A stretch of DNA of 64,000 nt. It comes from Streptomyces sp. MMBL 11-1 (GTDB lineage: Bacteria > Actinomycetota > Actinomycetes > Streptomycetales > Streptomycetaceae). The first letter of the stretch is position 1. Each line of letters begins with the position of its first letter. A model generated the notes under the pieces. It was not told the origin of the DNA. It ran no database searches and saw only the letters and a program-made list of their open reading frames with translations. Of the stretch, positions 25,991 to 34,320 are shown piece by piece. Position numbers and translations under genes: made by a program. The DNA lies in contig NZ_CP117710.1 of assembly GCF_028622875.1 (NCBI RefSeq), positions 248,001 through 312,000 on the forward strand, read 5' to 3'.

Positions 25991-26865
25991 CGGCCCGGGC
26001 CAGCCTCAGCTGGGAGCAGCGTGCCGGTCTCAGCGCCGCCCGGCTGGACCCGGCCGGTGTTGTGCCGGCGGCCGTCCGCGGGAACGCGCTGGCGGAGTTG
26101 GTGCGCCACGGCCTCGCCGAGCCTCTCGCCGGCGTCGACGCAGAGAAGGTCCACCTCCACTGCCGCGTGCCGCAGTTCCGGATCACTCCCGCGGGACGGG
26201 ACCTTGCGGCCGCGGTCCCTGGGCCGCGGCTACTGGTGGTGCCGTGCGCGATGCGCAAGAGCGGCCAGGCGGCCGGTCCGGCGGAGGACATCTACACCGG
26301 CAGCTACCACCTGGCCGCACGTCGGGCTGCGGCCGCGCTCGCCAGGGACGACGGCAGGATCGTGATCCTGTCGGCGAAATTCGGGCTGCTGCATCCCGGC
26401 GACCGGATCCTCGACTACGACCTGCGGGCCGGACAGGCGGGCACCGTCACCGCCCCGACCCTGCTCCGGCAGGCACGCCACATGGCGGTGACCGGCTGCC
26501 GGGTGACCGTGCTCGCCGGCAGCCGGTACGCGGACCTGGCACGGGAGGTGTGGAGCGGCATCGAGCACCCGCTGGCCGGAGCGCGCGGCATCGGCGACCA
26601 CCTCTCCTACTTCGCCGCCCTGTACCGCCCCGTCCTGCAGCACGAGAGCCGGCCGGGGCCGATGCCCGGCACGTGTCCACAGCCCCGCCGCGTCAACCTC
26701 ACCCCGTACACCCGACCGGGCGGCCCCGACCACAGGAGCACAGCGTGGCCGCCACCTCCGAGCACAAGTCGGCCGCCGGCCACCCCGGCGGCAGCAGCCC
26801 GCCGCCCTGGGCGTACGCGCACCAGCCTCAGCCCCGCCGGGCCCCGGCCCGATCCGAACGAATAG
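25987..26865 (+). CDS. DUF6884/YaaA-like protein
   Basis: The first 75 residues form a winged-helix-like unit (LSWEQRAGLSAARLD, ALAELVRHGLAEPLAG, FRITPAGRDLAAA). From residue 80 the sequence is DUF6884-like: LLVVPCAMRKSGQ, DIYTGSYHLAARRAA, IVILSAKFGLLHPGDRILDYDL. This family resembles YaaA and phosphoribosyl-type proteins in having C-x-x-x-K and S-A-K-x-G-L motifs, and is frequent on phages and plasmids. Its biochemical role is not settled. The C-terminal 60 residues are Pro-rich and disordered. It lies directly before a VWA gene. Confidence 0.8.
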   Translation: MTARASLSWEQRAGLSAARLDPAGVVPAAVRGNALAELVRHGLAEPLAGVDAEKVHLHCRVPQFRITPAGRDLAAAVPGPRLLVVPCAMRKSGQAAGPAEDIYTGSYHLAARRAAAALARDDGRIVILSAKFGLLHPGDRILDYDLRAGQAGTVTAPTLLRQARHMAVTGCRVTVLAGSRYADLAREVWSGIEHPLAGARGIGDHLSYFAALYRPVLQHESRPGPMPGTCPQPRRVNLTPYTRPGGPDHRSTAWPPPPSTSRPPATPAAAARRPGRTRTSLSPAGPRPDPNE

Positions 26866-26873
26866 CGAGCCCC

Positions 26874-27614
26874 ATGTTCCGCAAACTGCTCTCCCGCACC
26901 GCCCCCGCCCAGCCCCCGGCCTCCACGCGGGCGCCGGCCGGGCGGTCCTCGGTCACCGACCTCACCAAGAAGGCCGCCGTCAGCCTGACCAAACACGGGC
27001 TGAGCGACCAGAAGGCCGCCGTGTACCTGGTGCTGGACCGCTCCGGCTCGATGCGTCCGCACTACAGGGACGGCAATGTCCAGTACCTGGCCGAACAGGT
27101 CCTGGGGCTGGCCCGGAACCTCGACGACGACGGCCAGGTGCCCGTGGTGTTCTTCTCCACCGGCATCGACGGAGCCACGGTCATCAGCCCCGGCGACCAC
27201 GGAGGCCGGATCCAGGCCGCGTACCAGCGCATCGAGCGCCGGATGGGCCGCACCCACTACGAGAGGGCCATCCAGCACGTCGTCAAGCTGCACCTCGGCT
27301 CACCGGCCCATGCCGAGGGGGTGCCGGCGCTGGTCGTCTTCCAGACCGACGGCGGGCCCACGGACAGGGAGGCGGCGGTGGCGGCACTGCGCGAGGCTGC
27401 GGAGCTCCCCCTGTTCTTCGCGTTCGTCGGCTACGGCCACAAGATCGCCTTCCTCGACAAGCTCGACGACCTGACCGGCCGCCGGGTCGACAACGCCAGC
27501 CACTTCCACGCCGCCGACCCGCAGAACGTGCCCGATTCCGCGCTGTACGACGGCATCACCAGCCAGTTCGGGCCCTGGCTCACCGCGGCCCGCGCCGAGC
27601 GCATCCTGCCCTGA
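26874..27614 (+). CDS. von Willebrand factor A-domain protein (TerF-like)
   Basis: This 246-residue protein has a VWA domain with a full metal-ion-dependent adhesion site: D-x-S-x-S at Asp55-Ser57-Ser59 (VLDRSGSM), a Thr in the GRTHYERAIQ segment and an Asp in VVFQTDGGPTD. The start overlaps a common arrangement in TerF-like proteins: MFRKLLSR, basic linker, then LTKKAAVSLTKHGLSDQKAAVYLVLD. TerF-like proteins are associated with tellurite/stress and phage-defence (Ter) systems. No TerD or TerC gene is seen nearby. It lies nine bases after the DUF6884 gene and is probably cotranscribed. Confidence 0.9.
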   Translation: MFRKLLSRTAPAQPPASTRAPAGRSSVTDLTKKAAVSLTKHGLSDQKAAVYLVLDRSGSMRPHYRDGNVQYLAEQVLGLARNLDDDGQVPVVFFSTGIDGATVISPGDHGGRIQAAYQRIERRMGRTHYERAIQHVVKLHLGSPAHAEGVPALVVFQTDGGPTDREAAVAALREAAELPLFFAFVGYGHKIAFLDKLDDLTGRRVDNASHFHAADPQNVPDSALYDGITSQFGPWLTAARAERILP

Positions 27615-27677
27615 CCCGCCCGCCCTCCGGTGCCATCCCCGTCCCCGCGGCCGGCACCGGGACCCGAGGAGACCTCC

Positions 27678-28064
27678 ATGACGCAACCGAACGCCCCCGC
27701 CCCCACCTACGACCAGGAGGCACGACGCGCCGGCCAGCTCGCCGCCGCCGTACAGCTGCTGCTCAACCACATCCGCCTCGAACCCGCCCTGGGCAGCGCC
27801 CTGTCGCTGATCGACACCACCGAACTGCGGGGCCCGCTCGACCGAGCCGGCCTCCTGGCGCTGCTGGCCGAGGCCCAAGCCGAACGCGACCGCTGCGCCG
27901 CCCTGGCCGAACGGGACGCCCGCCGGGCGGAGACCGGGCGAAAGCCCTCCACCGCCTGTCGGTGCGGGCACTCCGACACCGCGCATGCCCGCAGGCTGAC
28001 CGACGACGGCCGGCTGCCGTGCACCCGATCCGACTGCTCCTGCCATGACCTCACCTTCGAGTGA
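27678..28064 (+). CDS. Small helical Cys-rich protein
   Basis: This 128-residue protein is helical through residue 85 (ARRAGQLAAAVQLLLNHIRLEP, LLALLAEAQAERDRCAALAERD). It then has CRCGHSDTAHAR and CTRSDCSCHDL, likely a small zinc site. CGAGGAG precedes the ATG. It sits between the VWA and the double-GntR genes in one apparent operon. Proteins ending with a CxCGHxxxxH-type motif recur on actinobacterial plasmids. Function is unknown. Confidence 0.65.
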   Translation: MTQPNAPAPTYDQEARRAGQLAAAVQLLLNHIRLEPALGSALSLIDTTELRGPLDRAGLLALLAEAQAERDRCAALAERDARRAETGRKPSTACRCGHSDTAHARRLTDDGRLPCTRSDCSCHDLTFE

Positions 28065-28086
28065 CCGCACGCCCAGGAAGGCGACC

Positions 28087-28929
28087 GTGCCCGAGTTCAC
28101 CGAGCCCATCGGCCCCGCGGACCAGCCCTGGGCCGTGTGGCTGACCGCATCGGACCAGGTCCTGGAGCGCCCGACCCGTGATGCGGCCCTGGCGACCGCG
28201 GCGGCGCGCAACAACGCCTTCGCCCAGCAGACCCCGCCGGCCGCCGGCCCGGCGCACTACGCCGTGGTGCTGCACCACGGTGTGGCGTGGCGGGGCGAGG
28301 AGGCCGGGCCGGGGGCGCGGGTGAGCCCCGACACCCGCAAGGTCCACGTGCAGTTCGCCGATCTGCTGCGTGAGCAGATCGGGGCCGGCCTGCTCGCACC
28401 CGGGGCGGTCCTTCCCCCGCAGCGTGACCTCGCGGCGACGTACAGGGTCGGTCTCAAGACGGTTCAGCGGGGCCAGGAACTGCTGCAGGCCGAAGGTCTC
28501 CTCGCGCGCAGCGGCCGGCGCGTGCTCGTCACCTCGCCGCCGACGGCCGCCGCTGTGCCGGCGCAGTCGCTGCCCGGTCTGGACCTCGTCCCGATCCAGC
28601 CGACCGCGGAGGCAGACACGTCCGCGGGGAGCCATTTCGGCACGGCGGCCTACCGGCGGCTGGCGCAACGGCTGGCCCAGCTCATCGACGCCGGCGCGTA
28701 CCCGGCGGGCGCCGAGTTTCCGACTGCCGGGTCGCTGGCCCAACAGCACGGATACACCGTCACCAGTGCCCGACAGGCCGTCCGCAGCCTCAAGGACCTC
28801 GGGGTGCTCGCCGACGGGCCCGGCGGGGTCACGGTCGTCGCCCACTCCGCGGGCGCCGGCCGGCCGCCGGCCAACCAGAACCCAGCGGGGGACACCACTG
28901 CCGTAATCTCAGCCCCGACACCAACATGA
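28087..28929 (+). CDS. Protein with two GntR-type winged helices
   Basis: This 280-residue protein has two separate GntR winged helices and no effector domain. The first is VQFADLLREQIGAGLLAPGAV, DLAATYRVGLKTVQRGQELL; the second is RLAQRLAQLIDAGAYPAGAEF, SLAQQHGYTVTSARQAVRSL. The 80-residue N-terminus (PWAVWLTASDQVLERPTRDAA) is unrelated. The GTG at 28087 has CAGGAAGG upstream and is preferred over an in-frame ATG at 28045. Two DNA-binding domains in one chain would let a monomer read a direct or inverted pair. Candidate regulator of the shared promoter class in this region. Confidence 0.75.
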   Translation: MPEFTEPIGPADQPWAVWLTASDQVLERPTRDAALATAAARNNAFAQQTPPAAGPAHYAVVLHHGVAWRGEEAGPGARVSPDTRKVHVQFADLLREQIGAGLLAPGAVLPPQRDLAATYRVGLKTVQRGQELLQAEGLLARSGRRVLVTSPPTAAAVPAQSLPGLDLVPIQPTAEADTSAGSHFGTAAYRRLAQRLAQLIDAGAYPAGAEFPTAGSLAQQHGYTVTSARQAVRSLKDLGVLADGPGGVTVVAHSAGAGRPPANQNPAGDTTAVISAPTPT

Positions 28930-28945
28930 AGGACAGGAAGGCACC

Positions 28946-29524
28946 GTGACCAGCAGCACCATGAGTCTCAGCGATATGGCCCGCGAGGTCGGCATGAGCC
29001 GCCAGGCCGTGGCCCGGTGGCACCGCCGGCCGGGAGAGGCCGCGAAGGCGACCACGCATCCTTCCCCGCTCCGAGCGGTCGCCGAGGCCATGGGGATCGA
29101 GGTGCCCGAAGCCGACGCGGCACGCCCCCGCTACCCGCGATCGGTCTTCGTCGCCTACTGCCAGGCGGTCGGACTGATGGACGAGGAAGGAAACCTCGTC
29201 CCGGAAATCCAGGAGCGGATCGCCCAGAAGAAGCCGGGACGCTGGACCCCGGTCGCACCGACCCTGCAGCCGGGCAAGGGCAGCCGGCGCCGGCGGTACT
29301 ACGCGGCTCACGTCGCGGAGAAGACCGGCCTCGAGGAGCAGTCCATCAGCTACTACGCGGCACCGGTGACGGGACGCTCTTTCCCCGCCCCGGACGGCCA
29401 CGACGAGATGGACCGGCCCTTCTGGTTCCTCGAGACGTTCCAGCGCTACCGCACCATGGCCCAGCGCCAGGCGCGCATGCAGCCGGCCGACCAACCCGAC
29501 CCCTCGTCGCCGGACAAGGACTGA
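28946..29524 (+). CDS. Helix-turn-helix protein
   Basis: This 192-residue protein begins (GTG) with a clear HTH, MSLSDMAREVGMSRQAVARW, and a second helical unit at YYAAHVAEKTGLEEQSISYYA near residue 115. A basic linker (KGSRRRRYY) lies between. The two units could bind DNA as a bipartite reader. The GTG follows AGGAAGG. It is the last gene before a strong terminator hairpin at 29553, so the operon from about 25.9 kb ends here. Candidate regulator; target unknown. Confidence 0.7.
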   Translation: MTSSTMSLSDMAREVGMSRQAVARWHRRPGEAAKATTHPSPLRAVAEAMGIEVPEADAARPRYPRSVFVAYCQAVGLMDEEGNLVPEIQERIAQKKPGRWTPVAPTLQPGKGSRRRRYYAAHVAEKTGLEEQSISYYAAPVTGRSFPAPDGHDEMDRPFWFLETFQRYRTMAQRQARMQPADQPDPSSPDKD

Positions 29525-29552
29525 CCGGCACCACGAGGGACCGCGCCACCGG

Positions 29553-29595
29553 AAGTGCCCGCGGGTGAGCAGAGACTGCTCACCCGCGGGCACTT
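29553..29595 (+). terminator. Strong hairpin terminator
   Basis: A perfect 20-base stem (AAGTGCCCGCGGGTGAGCAG, 29553-29572) pairs with 29576-29595 across a three-base loop, 28 bases after the stop at 29524. A poor T-run follows, which is usual for Streptomyces terminators. Confidence 0.85.
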
Positions 29596-30018
29596 TCTGT
29601 ATTCCACCCGCGCCTCAACCAGCCTCCTCCAGCCCGCAGCACGCCGGAGCCCGTCTCACCGGGCGGGCCTTGATCCCCGGCCGGCGTCGGTGCGCGCGGC
29701 CGCCAGCCGTCGCAGGCGCTGTTCAGTGCTGCCGGCCCACCGTCAGAGGACGTCTCCGGCGTGCCAACCGCTCCGGCCGCCGCAGTCCGATTCGGCACCC
29801 CCCAGTCCGGCCCGGCCGGGGCCCGAAACCACCTCTGACCTGGCCAAACGCACGCGCATATGGTAAACTTTTAATTGTCAAAAGGGGTTGTGGTTCTCCA
29901 CCTTTCGGCGCCGAAGGCTCGCACTCGCGGCGGGCACCGGTGCCCGCCGCAGAGCCTGGGCCCCCCTTCATGTCGCTTCGCGCGACGACTCCCCGCCCCC
30001 GCACGTGAGGATCTGCGC
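29596..30018. other. Intergenic region with one promoter
   Basis: I see no convincing gene between the terminator and the TTG at 30019. The only structured element is the promoter at 29841-29881. Confidence 0.5.
29841..29881 (+). promoter_or_regulatory. Promoter of the shared TTGCC-17-TAAAnT class
   Basis: TGGCCA (29841-29846), 17 bases, then TAAACT (29864-29869) and TTTAATTGTCAA ending at 29881. The TAAACTTTTAATTGTCAA block is nearly identical in layout to those at 22819 and 25015. About 135 bases of leader precede the TTG start at 30019. Confidence 0.7.
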
Positions 30019-30612
30019 TTGGACACACCCACCGACTTCATCGGCGAACTCCACAAGCTCATCTCGTCGTACCAGGAGCAGGCCGCGCGCCACCAGGCCG
30101 TTCTGGACCGCTACTACGACAGCAACGGTTCCTGGATCCCCACCCAGTACACCGACCGGGGTGAACAGGTCCCCACCGAGTTCGAGGGCTACAAGGAAGA
30201 CCTCGACGACGAGGCGTACGACGGACTCGAACTGCTCGACAAGGTGATGGGCCGTCTTCTGGAGCTGGCTGGTCCGCCCCTCCCCGGGCAGGCGTTCACC
30301 CTCACCTACGCCGGGGCGAACCGCCACAACGGGGAAGCTCCGTACGCGTTCGTCGTCAACGGCGAGGACATCGAAGATGCCCGCCGCCGTCTCGAACTCC
30401 TCCCGTTCTTCCGCGCCTGGCGCGACGAGCAGAAGGAAGACTTCGAAGACCCCGAGTGCGAGCCCGACTTCGAGTTTCTGAGCGAGTCCCACCTCAGTCA
30501 CGCCGGGCTCATCTGCCCCTACATGGACGTCCGCCACGAGCAGTCGGCACCTTCGGAGACCGACGACGCCGAGGTCACGCCCGCCGTCCCCCTGCCCCGC
30601 CAGGAGGGATGA
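30019..30612 (+). CDS. Acidic hypothetical protein
   Basis: This 197-residue acidic protein starts at TTG 30019 (GAGGAT upstream) with DTPTDFIGELHKLISSYQEQ. It is helical first, then contains TLTYAGANRHNGEAPYAFVVNGEDIEDAR, a strand-rich segment, and an acidic tail. No family is recognised. It is first in a four-gene operon driven by the 29841 promoter; its stop overlaps the next start region. Confidence 0.65.
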   Translation: MDTPTDFIGELHKLISSYQEQAARHQAVLDRYYDSNGSWIPTQYTDRGEQVPTEFEGYKEDLDDEAYDGLELLDKVMGRLLELAGPPLPGQAFTLTYAGANRHNGEAPYAFVVNGEDIEDARRRLELLPFFRAWRDEQKEDFEDPECEPDFEFLSESHLSHAGLICPYMDVRHEQSAPSETDDAEVTPAVPLPRQEG

Positions 30613-30614
30613 CC

Positions 30615-31121
30615 ATGATCACGCTCTGCTTCGCGCGCCTCGCCGACTGGACCGCCCGCGCCATGCTGGCCGCCACCGACGCCGTCCTGGCCCGCTCCAG
30701 CGTCCCCAACCCGCTCCGGCTGTCCCGGATCACCCTGAACGCCCTGGCGCAGGGCGGCTCCGGGGCCGACTTCTACGCCGCTGTCAGCAACGCCGCCGAC
30801 CGCGAAGGCTTCATCTGGGGTCGCTGCGAGCACTGCTGGGCCGAGCTCGGCAGGAACCCGGACGAGGAGACCGCCCTGTGCGAGGGCTGCGATGCCTGGA
30901 CGTGCGCATGCGCCTTCGAGAACGAGAGCGCCGACAGCGATTGCGGCGGCTGCCACCTCACCCGCGCCGGACAGGGCCAACTGGTGCTGCCGTGCGCCTG
31001 CGGCTGCGACCCCTCCCCCGGGACCTACGGCGACTTCGACACCGAATCGTCGTCCTCCCGCCAGCACTTCATCGACACCGGCCGCTTCCTGCGCCCCGGC
31101 GAGATCCTCACCACCGCCTGA
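30615..31121 (+). CDS. Cys-rich hypothetical protein
   Basis: This 168-residue protein has a helical N-terminus and a Cys-rich centre: CEHCWAEL, CEGCDAWTCACAF, CGGCHL and CACGCD. These look like several zinc sites. The ATG at 30615 lies eight bases after AGGAGGG; an ATG at 30609 is too close. The C-terminal FIDTGRFLRPGEILTTA is conserved-looking. Possibly a zinc-binding adaptor; function unknown. Confidence 0.65.
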   Translation: MITLCFARLADWTARAMLAATDAVLARSSVPNPLRLSRITLNALAQGGSGADFYAAVSNAADREGFIWGRCEHCWAELGRNPDEETALCEGCDAWTCACAFENESADSDCGGCHLTRAGQGQLVLPCACGCDPSPGTYGDFDTESSSSRQHFIDTGRFLRPGEILTTA

Positions 31122-31205
31122 CCCGCCCTCGTTGTGACGAACCGCGCCCGGGGCCCGAACCGGCCCCGGCGCGCTGCCCCCTGCCCCGAACCGAGGAGAC
31201 GCCCC

Positions 31206-31697
31206 TTGCCGACCGTTGAACTGTCCGAGCTGCTGGACAACGCCACCGACGACCAGGCCCAGGCGATCCGCGCCGCCCTCTACGCGGCCGGCGTGCTGTG
31301 GAAGTGCCGCAACCCCTCCTGCTCCGCCGAAGACCTCTCCCGGCAGGCGCAGCGGTGCGGCCTCTGCGGGTACGACCGCAAGGGCCGGCCCCGGGGCGAC
31401 CGCACGCCGTTGTCGTACGGGCCCGTACCCGAGGAGCTGCTCACCGCGCTGCGCGAGGCCCTCGTCGAGTGGTTCACCGACCGCGACCGGCCCCGGCCCG
31501 ACGCCGTCACGTTCCACTACACCGACGAGAACGACGGCGCCCACGACTGGTCCGACTTCGGCGACCTCCACTTCGGCGGCCGCACCGAACCGAACTGCAA
31601 CTTCTCCTACAGCACCGTGGCCGAGGCCCTCACCGAACTGACGGACTTCGAAGCCCCGTCCGCCCGCGACGAGATCACCCTCACCCTTCCCCGGTGA
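31206..31697 (+). CDS. Hypothetical protein with zinc-ribbon-like pair
   Basis: Starting at TTG 31206 (GAGGAG upstream), this 163-residue protein has CRNPSC (residues 34-39) and CGLCGYDR (51-58), a four-Cys cluster like a zinc ribbon. A second half reads ALREALVEWFTDRDRPRPDA, then FHYTDENDGAHDWSD and DLHF. The second half resembles the N-terminal part of its neighbour at 31765, so the two may be distantly related. Function unknown. Confidence 0.62.
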   Translation: MPTVELSELLDNATDDQAQAIRAALYAAGVLWKCRNPSCSAEDLSRQAQRCGLCGYDRKGRPRGDRTPLSYGPVPEELLTALREALVEWFTDRDRPRPDAVTFHYTDENDGAHDWSDFGDLHFGGRTEPNCNFSYSTVAEALTELTDFEAPSARDEITLTLPR

Positions 31698-31764
31698 CAC
31701 CACACACCCAGACCCCGGCCACCGCCGACGCGGACCCGCCGTCCCCGAGCACCAGGAGCAGCAC

Positions 31765-32655
31765 ATGACCGACCTCAACACCACCGTGGGCGAGACGCAG
31801 CTCGCCGCTCTGCGCACCGCCCTGACCGCACACTTCCCCGCGACGGAGCGCCCGGACGCGGTGGACTTCCGCATCACCGAGGAGCACGACGAGTTCGAGG
31901 GGCTGGCCTGGGCCGCAGACGGGGCCCTGCTCGTGTTCGGACCCCGCACCGTGCCGGCCGCCGACCTGAGCGACGTCATCGGCGACGAACTCGACGACAT
32001 CACCGCCTTCCGCGCGCCCAGGTTCGGCGACACCCTGGTCGTCGCCCTGACCCCGGGCTTCGAACCGGAGCGGGAGAAGGCAGAGGCCTGCCCGCCCGTG
32101 TTCGACCCGCAGGACCCCGAGCCCGCCCTCGCCGCGTACGACGACGAGACCCTGCTGCGGATCGAAACCGCGCTGAACCGGGTGCGGGTGCTGCGGACGC
32201 AGGCGCTCCTCACCGAAGCGGTGGTCGCCGCTCTCCCCCGTCTCGCCGAGGAGGAGCCCCTGGACAGCGACGCGCCGGTCGCCCGGGTCGTCTTCCGCAC
32301 CTCCTGGGACGAGGAGGGTCACCACTTCTGCTCACTCGCCAGCGCGCATCACGCCAACGGGGAGGTGACACGGGACCTGGACTTCGCAGAGTTCCTGGAC
32401 GAACAGCTCTACGCACTGACCGAGCTTCTGCTCCCCAACGACGGACACCAGCTCCTCGTCCTCGTGCCGGGCGTGGACCTTGAGGTCGAGCCCTGCACCG
32501 TGTGCGACGACACGAAATGCACGGACAAGGGCGGCCACCCGTCCGCCACGTGCGCCGCGTGCCCGGAGCCCTACAGCGTCGGCCACTGGGCGCATCCGGC
32601 CTCCGGGTGTGACGGGTTCGCTCTGGTGCCTGCCCCCCGGGCCGTGCCCGCATAG
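31765..32655 (+). CDS. Acidic hypothetical protein with C-terminal Cys cluster
   Basis: This 296-residue protein has two internal units of similar design: QLAALRTALTAHFPATERPD, DFRITEEHDEFEG and, later, VVFRTSWDEEGHHFCSLASAHH, DLDFAEFLDEQLYALTELLL. A Cys/His-rich C-terminus follows: CTVCDDTKC, CAACPEPYSVGHWAHPASGC. The ATG at 31765 follows AGGAGC. It is the last gene of the operon and faces the terminator at 32723. No family is recognised. Confidence 0.65.
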   Translation: MTDLNTTVGETQLAALRTALTAHFPATERPDAVDFRITEEHDEFEGLAWAADGALLVFGPRTVPAADLSDVIGDELDDITAFRAPRFGDTLVVALTPGFEPEREKAEACPPVFDPQDPEPALAAYDDETLLRIETALNRVRVLRTQALLTEAVVAALPRLAEEEPLDSDAPVARVVFRTSWDEEGHHFCSLASAHHANGEVTRDLDFAEFLDEQLYALTELLLPNDGHQLLVLVPGVDLEVEPCTVCDDTKCTDKGGHPSATCAACPEPYSVGHWAHPASGCDGFALVPAPRAVPA

Positions 32656-32722
32656 CGAGGCCGGGCGCTTCCGGGACGGTGCCGGTGGGACATCGCGCCG
32701 GTTCCGGTACGCGGCCCGGGGG

Positions 32723-32744
32723 CGCCTGCCGCCGGCGGCAGGCG
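32723..32744. terminator. Palindromic terminator between convergent genes
   Basis: The sequence at 32723-32744 is a perfect 22-base palindrome (CGCCTGCC, GCCGGC, GGCAGGCG). It lies between the rightward gene ending at 32655 and the leftward gene ending at 32761, and could stop transcripts from both sides. Confidence 0.7.
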
Positions 32745-32760
32745 TCCCCGGCGGGGTGTG

Positions 32761-32904
32761 TCAGCGGGTTTCGGTGCCCGGCTCGGTGTCGTCTGCGGGC
32801 AGGACGCCGGCGGGGTGGTCTTCGTCGTTGTCGGTCCTTCGGTGCTGAGCGACCGGCTCGGGGGCCTCCACCGGCCAGGGGATGTGGCGGAAGTTCGCGG
32901 TCAT
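32761..32904 (-). CDS. 47-residue protein translationally coupled to the MFS gene
   Basis: The ATG at 32904 overlaps the TGA of the MFS gene (ATGA, 32901-32904), strong evidence that this small frame is translated. It encodes 47 residues beginning MTANFRHIPWPVEAPEPVAQ, with an acidic Asp/Glu/Pro-rich second half and no membrane helix or Cys. It could be a peptide precursor, an exporter accessory protein or an immunity factor. No family is recognised. Confidence 0.65.
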   Translation of the reverse strand: MTANFRHIPWPVEAPEPVAQHRRTDNDEDHPAGVLPADDTEPGTETR

Positions 32905-34172
32905 GCCTGCTCCTTGTCGAGGGAAGGGGCCGCGGGGGTGGGCGCGGCAGGTGTCCGCAGGGTGCGGGCCAGGGGGCGGCAGGCGGCTGCCGCGGTCAGG
33001 GCGCTCAGCGCGAGCATCGCGGCGACCAGGGGCCGGCCTCCGAGGTCGAGGGCGAGGGCGATCCCGAGCGGCGGGAGGGACGCGGCCGCGGTCGCCGCGC
33101 TGAGAACGGCCTGGTAGCGTCCGGTCGCGCCGGGCGGAGCGGCCTTGGAGACGTAGGCGCCGATCGCGACGCTGTAGAAGATCTCACCGGGCACGATGAG
33201 GATGGCGGCGATCGAGTAGCCCATCGTTGTGTGTTGGAGGGCCGCGAACGCCATCCCGGCGCCGAGGATCAGGCTCCCGACGGCCAGGATCGGGGCCAGG
33301 GGGTAGCGCATCTCCTCGTCGCGGCCGATCAGGAACCGCATCAGCGGAGGGCTGAGAACGAGGACCGCCACCGTGTTGGCGATCATCGCGGTCCCGTAGC
33401 TGGTCGGAGGAAGTTTGTCCTGCGTCATGACCAGCGGCAGGACGCTGACCAGCCCGTAGGCACAGACCATCGCGCCGACCGCGGCCACCGTGATCCACCG
33501 CAGGCTCGGGTCCGCCAGAACCTGCCGGTAGGTGAGGGCTTCGGGCCTGACCGCCGTTCGCACCTGCGGGGCGAGCACGCGCCGGGCGATGAGCGCGAAG
33601 ACGATGCAAGCGATGCCGTTGGCGACGAAGAGCAGCCGGTAGCCGTAGTTGTGGGCCAGATATCCGCCCAGGCCACCGCACAGGGCGATGCCCACGTTCA
33701 TCGACCAGTAGACCCACCCCTGGGCGCGGGTGCGGCCGGCTTCGCTGGTGATGCTGTCGTTGATGGTGGCGGACACGGCCGGCCGCTGGCTCTCCATGGT
33801 GAAGCCGAGGAACAGCGAGAGCACCAGCAGCGCGGGCAGCGACCGGGTGAGGGCCAGGGCGAAGCAGGCCGTGGCGGACAGGCTCATCAGCAGGGTGAGT
33901 GCGGTGCGCTGGCCCAGCCGGTCGGTGAGAGCTCCGGAGAGCGCCTGGCCGGCACACCACCCGATGCCGAACAGCGTCAGGCCCGCCCCGGCCGCGGTGG
34001 TGCCGTGCCCGGCGCCGTCGGCAATGTAGTAGCCCAGGAAGTCCCAGCAGAAGCCGGCGGCCTTGAGCAGCAGCGTGCCGCCGATCAGCGCGGTGATGAC
34101 GGTGCGGGTGGAAGGAGCGGTGCGTGGGCGCGCCGGTCTCGGGGCGCCGACGGGCGGGTGGGTGGTGGCCAT
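32901..34172 (-). CDS. Major facilitator superfamily exporter
   Basis: This 423-residue protein has about 12 predicted membrane helices. Family features include SGALTDRLGQRTALTLLMS, the loop 2-3 motif A (G-x-L-x-D-R-x-G-x-R), and a second D-R-like loop RFLIGRDEEMR. It is probably a drug or metabolite/proton antiporter. GGAGAA precedes the ATG. Upstream in the same orientation lie an 11-residue frame with a perfect ribosome site and an 11-base-stem hairpin, an arrangement seen in attenuation-controlled resistance genes. Its stop overlaps the start of a 47-residue protein. Confidence 0.92.
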   Translation of the reverse strand: MATTHPPVGAPRPARPRTAPSTRTVITALIGGTLLLKAAGFCWDFLGYYIADGAGHGTTAAGAGLTLFGIGWCAGQALSGALTDRLGQRTALTLLMSLSATACFALALTRSLPALLVLSLFLGFTMESQRPAVSATINDSITSEAGRTRAQGWVYWSMNVGIALCGGLGGYLAHNYGYRLLFVANGIACIVFALIARRVLAPQVRTAVRPEALTYRQVLADPSLRWITVAAVGAMVCAYGLVSVLPLVMTQDKLPPTSYGTAMIANTVAVLVLSPPLMRFLIGRDEEMRYPLAPILAVGSLILGAGMAFAALQHTTMGYSIAAILIVPGEIFYSVAIGAYVSKAAPPGATGRYQAVLSAATAAASLPPLGIALALDLGGRPLVAAMLALSALTAAAACRPLARTLRTPAAPTPAAPSLDKEQA

Positions 34173-34226
34173 GGCCGGTTCTCCAGAGCGGTCTCGCGGT
34201 GGGCGGGGCAGTGGGGCGAACGTGCG

Positions 34227-34259
34227 AAGGCGGCCGATCCGGTGGGATTCGGCCGCCTT
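34227..34259 (-). terminator. Attenuator-like hairpin between the 11-residue frame and the MFS gene
   Basis: AAGGCGGCCGA (34227-34237) pairs perfectly with TCGGCCGCCTT (34249-34259) across an 11-base loop. It lies 61 bases downstream of the short frame's stop and 54 bases before the MFS ATG. No U-run follows it on the minus strand, so it may act as an attenuator or a translation-blocking structure rather than a simple terminator. Confidence 0.6.
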
Positions 34260-34320
34260 CGAGAGGGAGCTCGTCGCCGGGGGGAGCCCGGCGGATGCTC
34301 ACTGGTGCTGCTCGCTCCGG

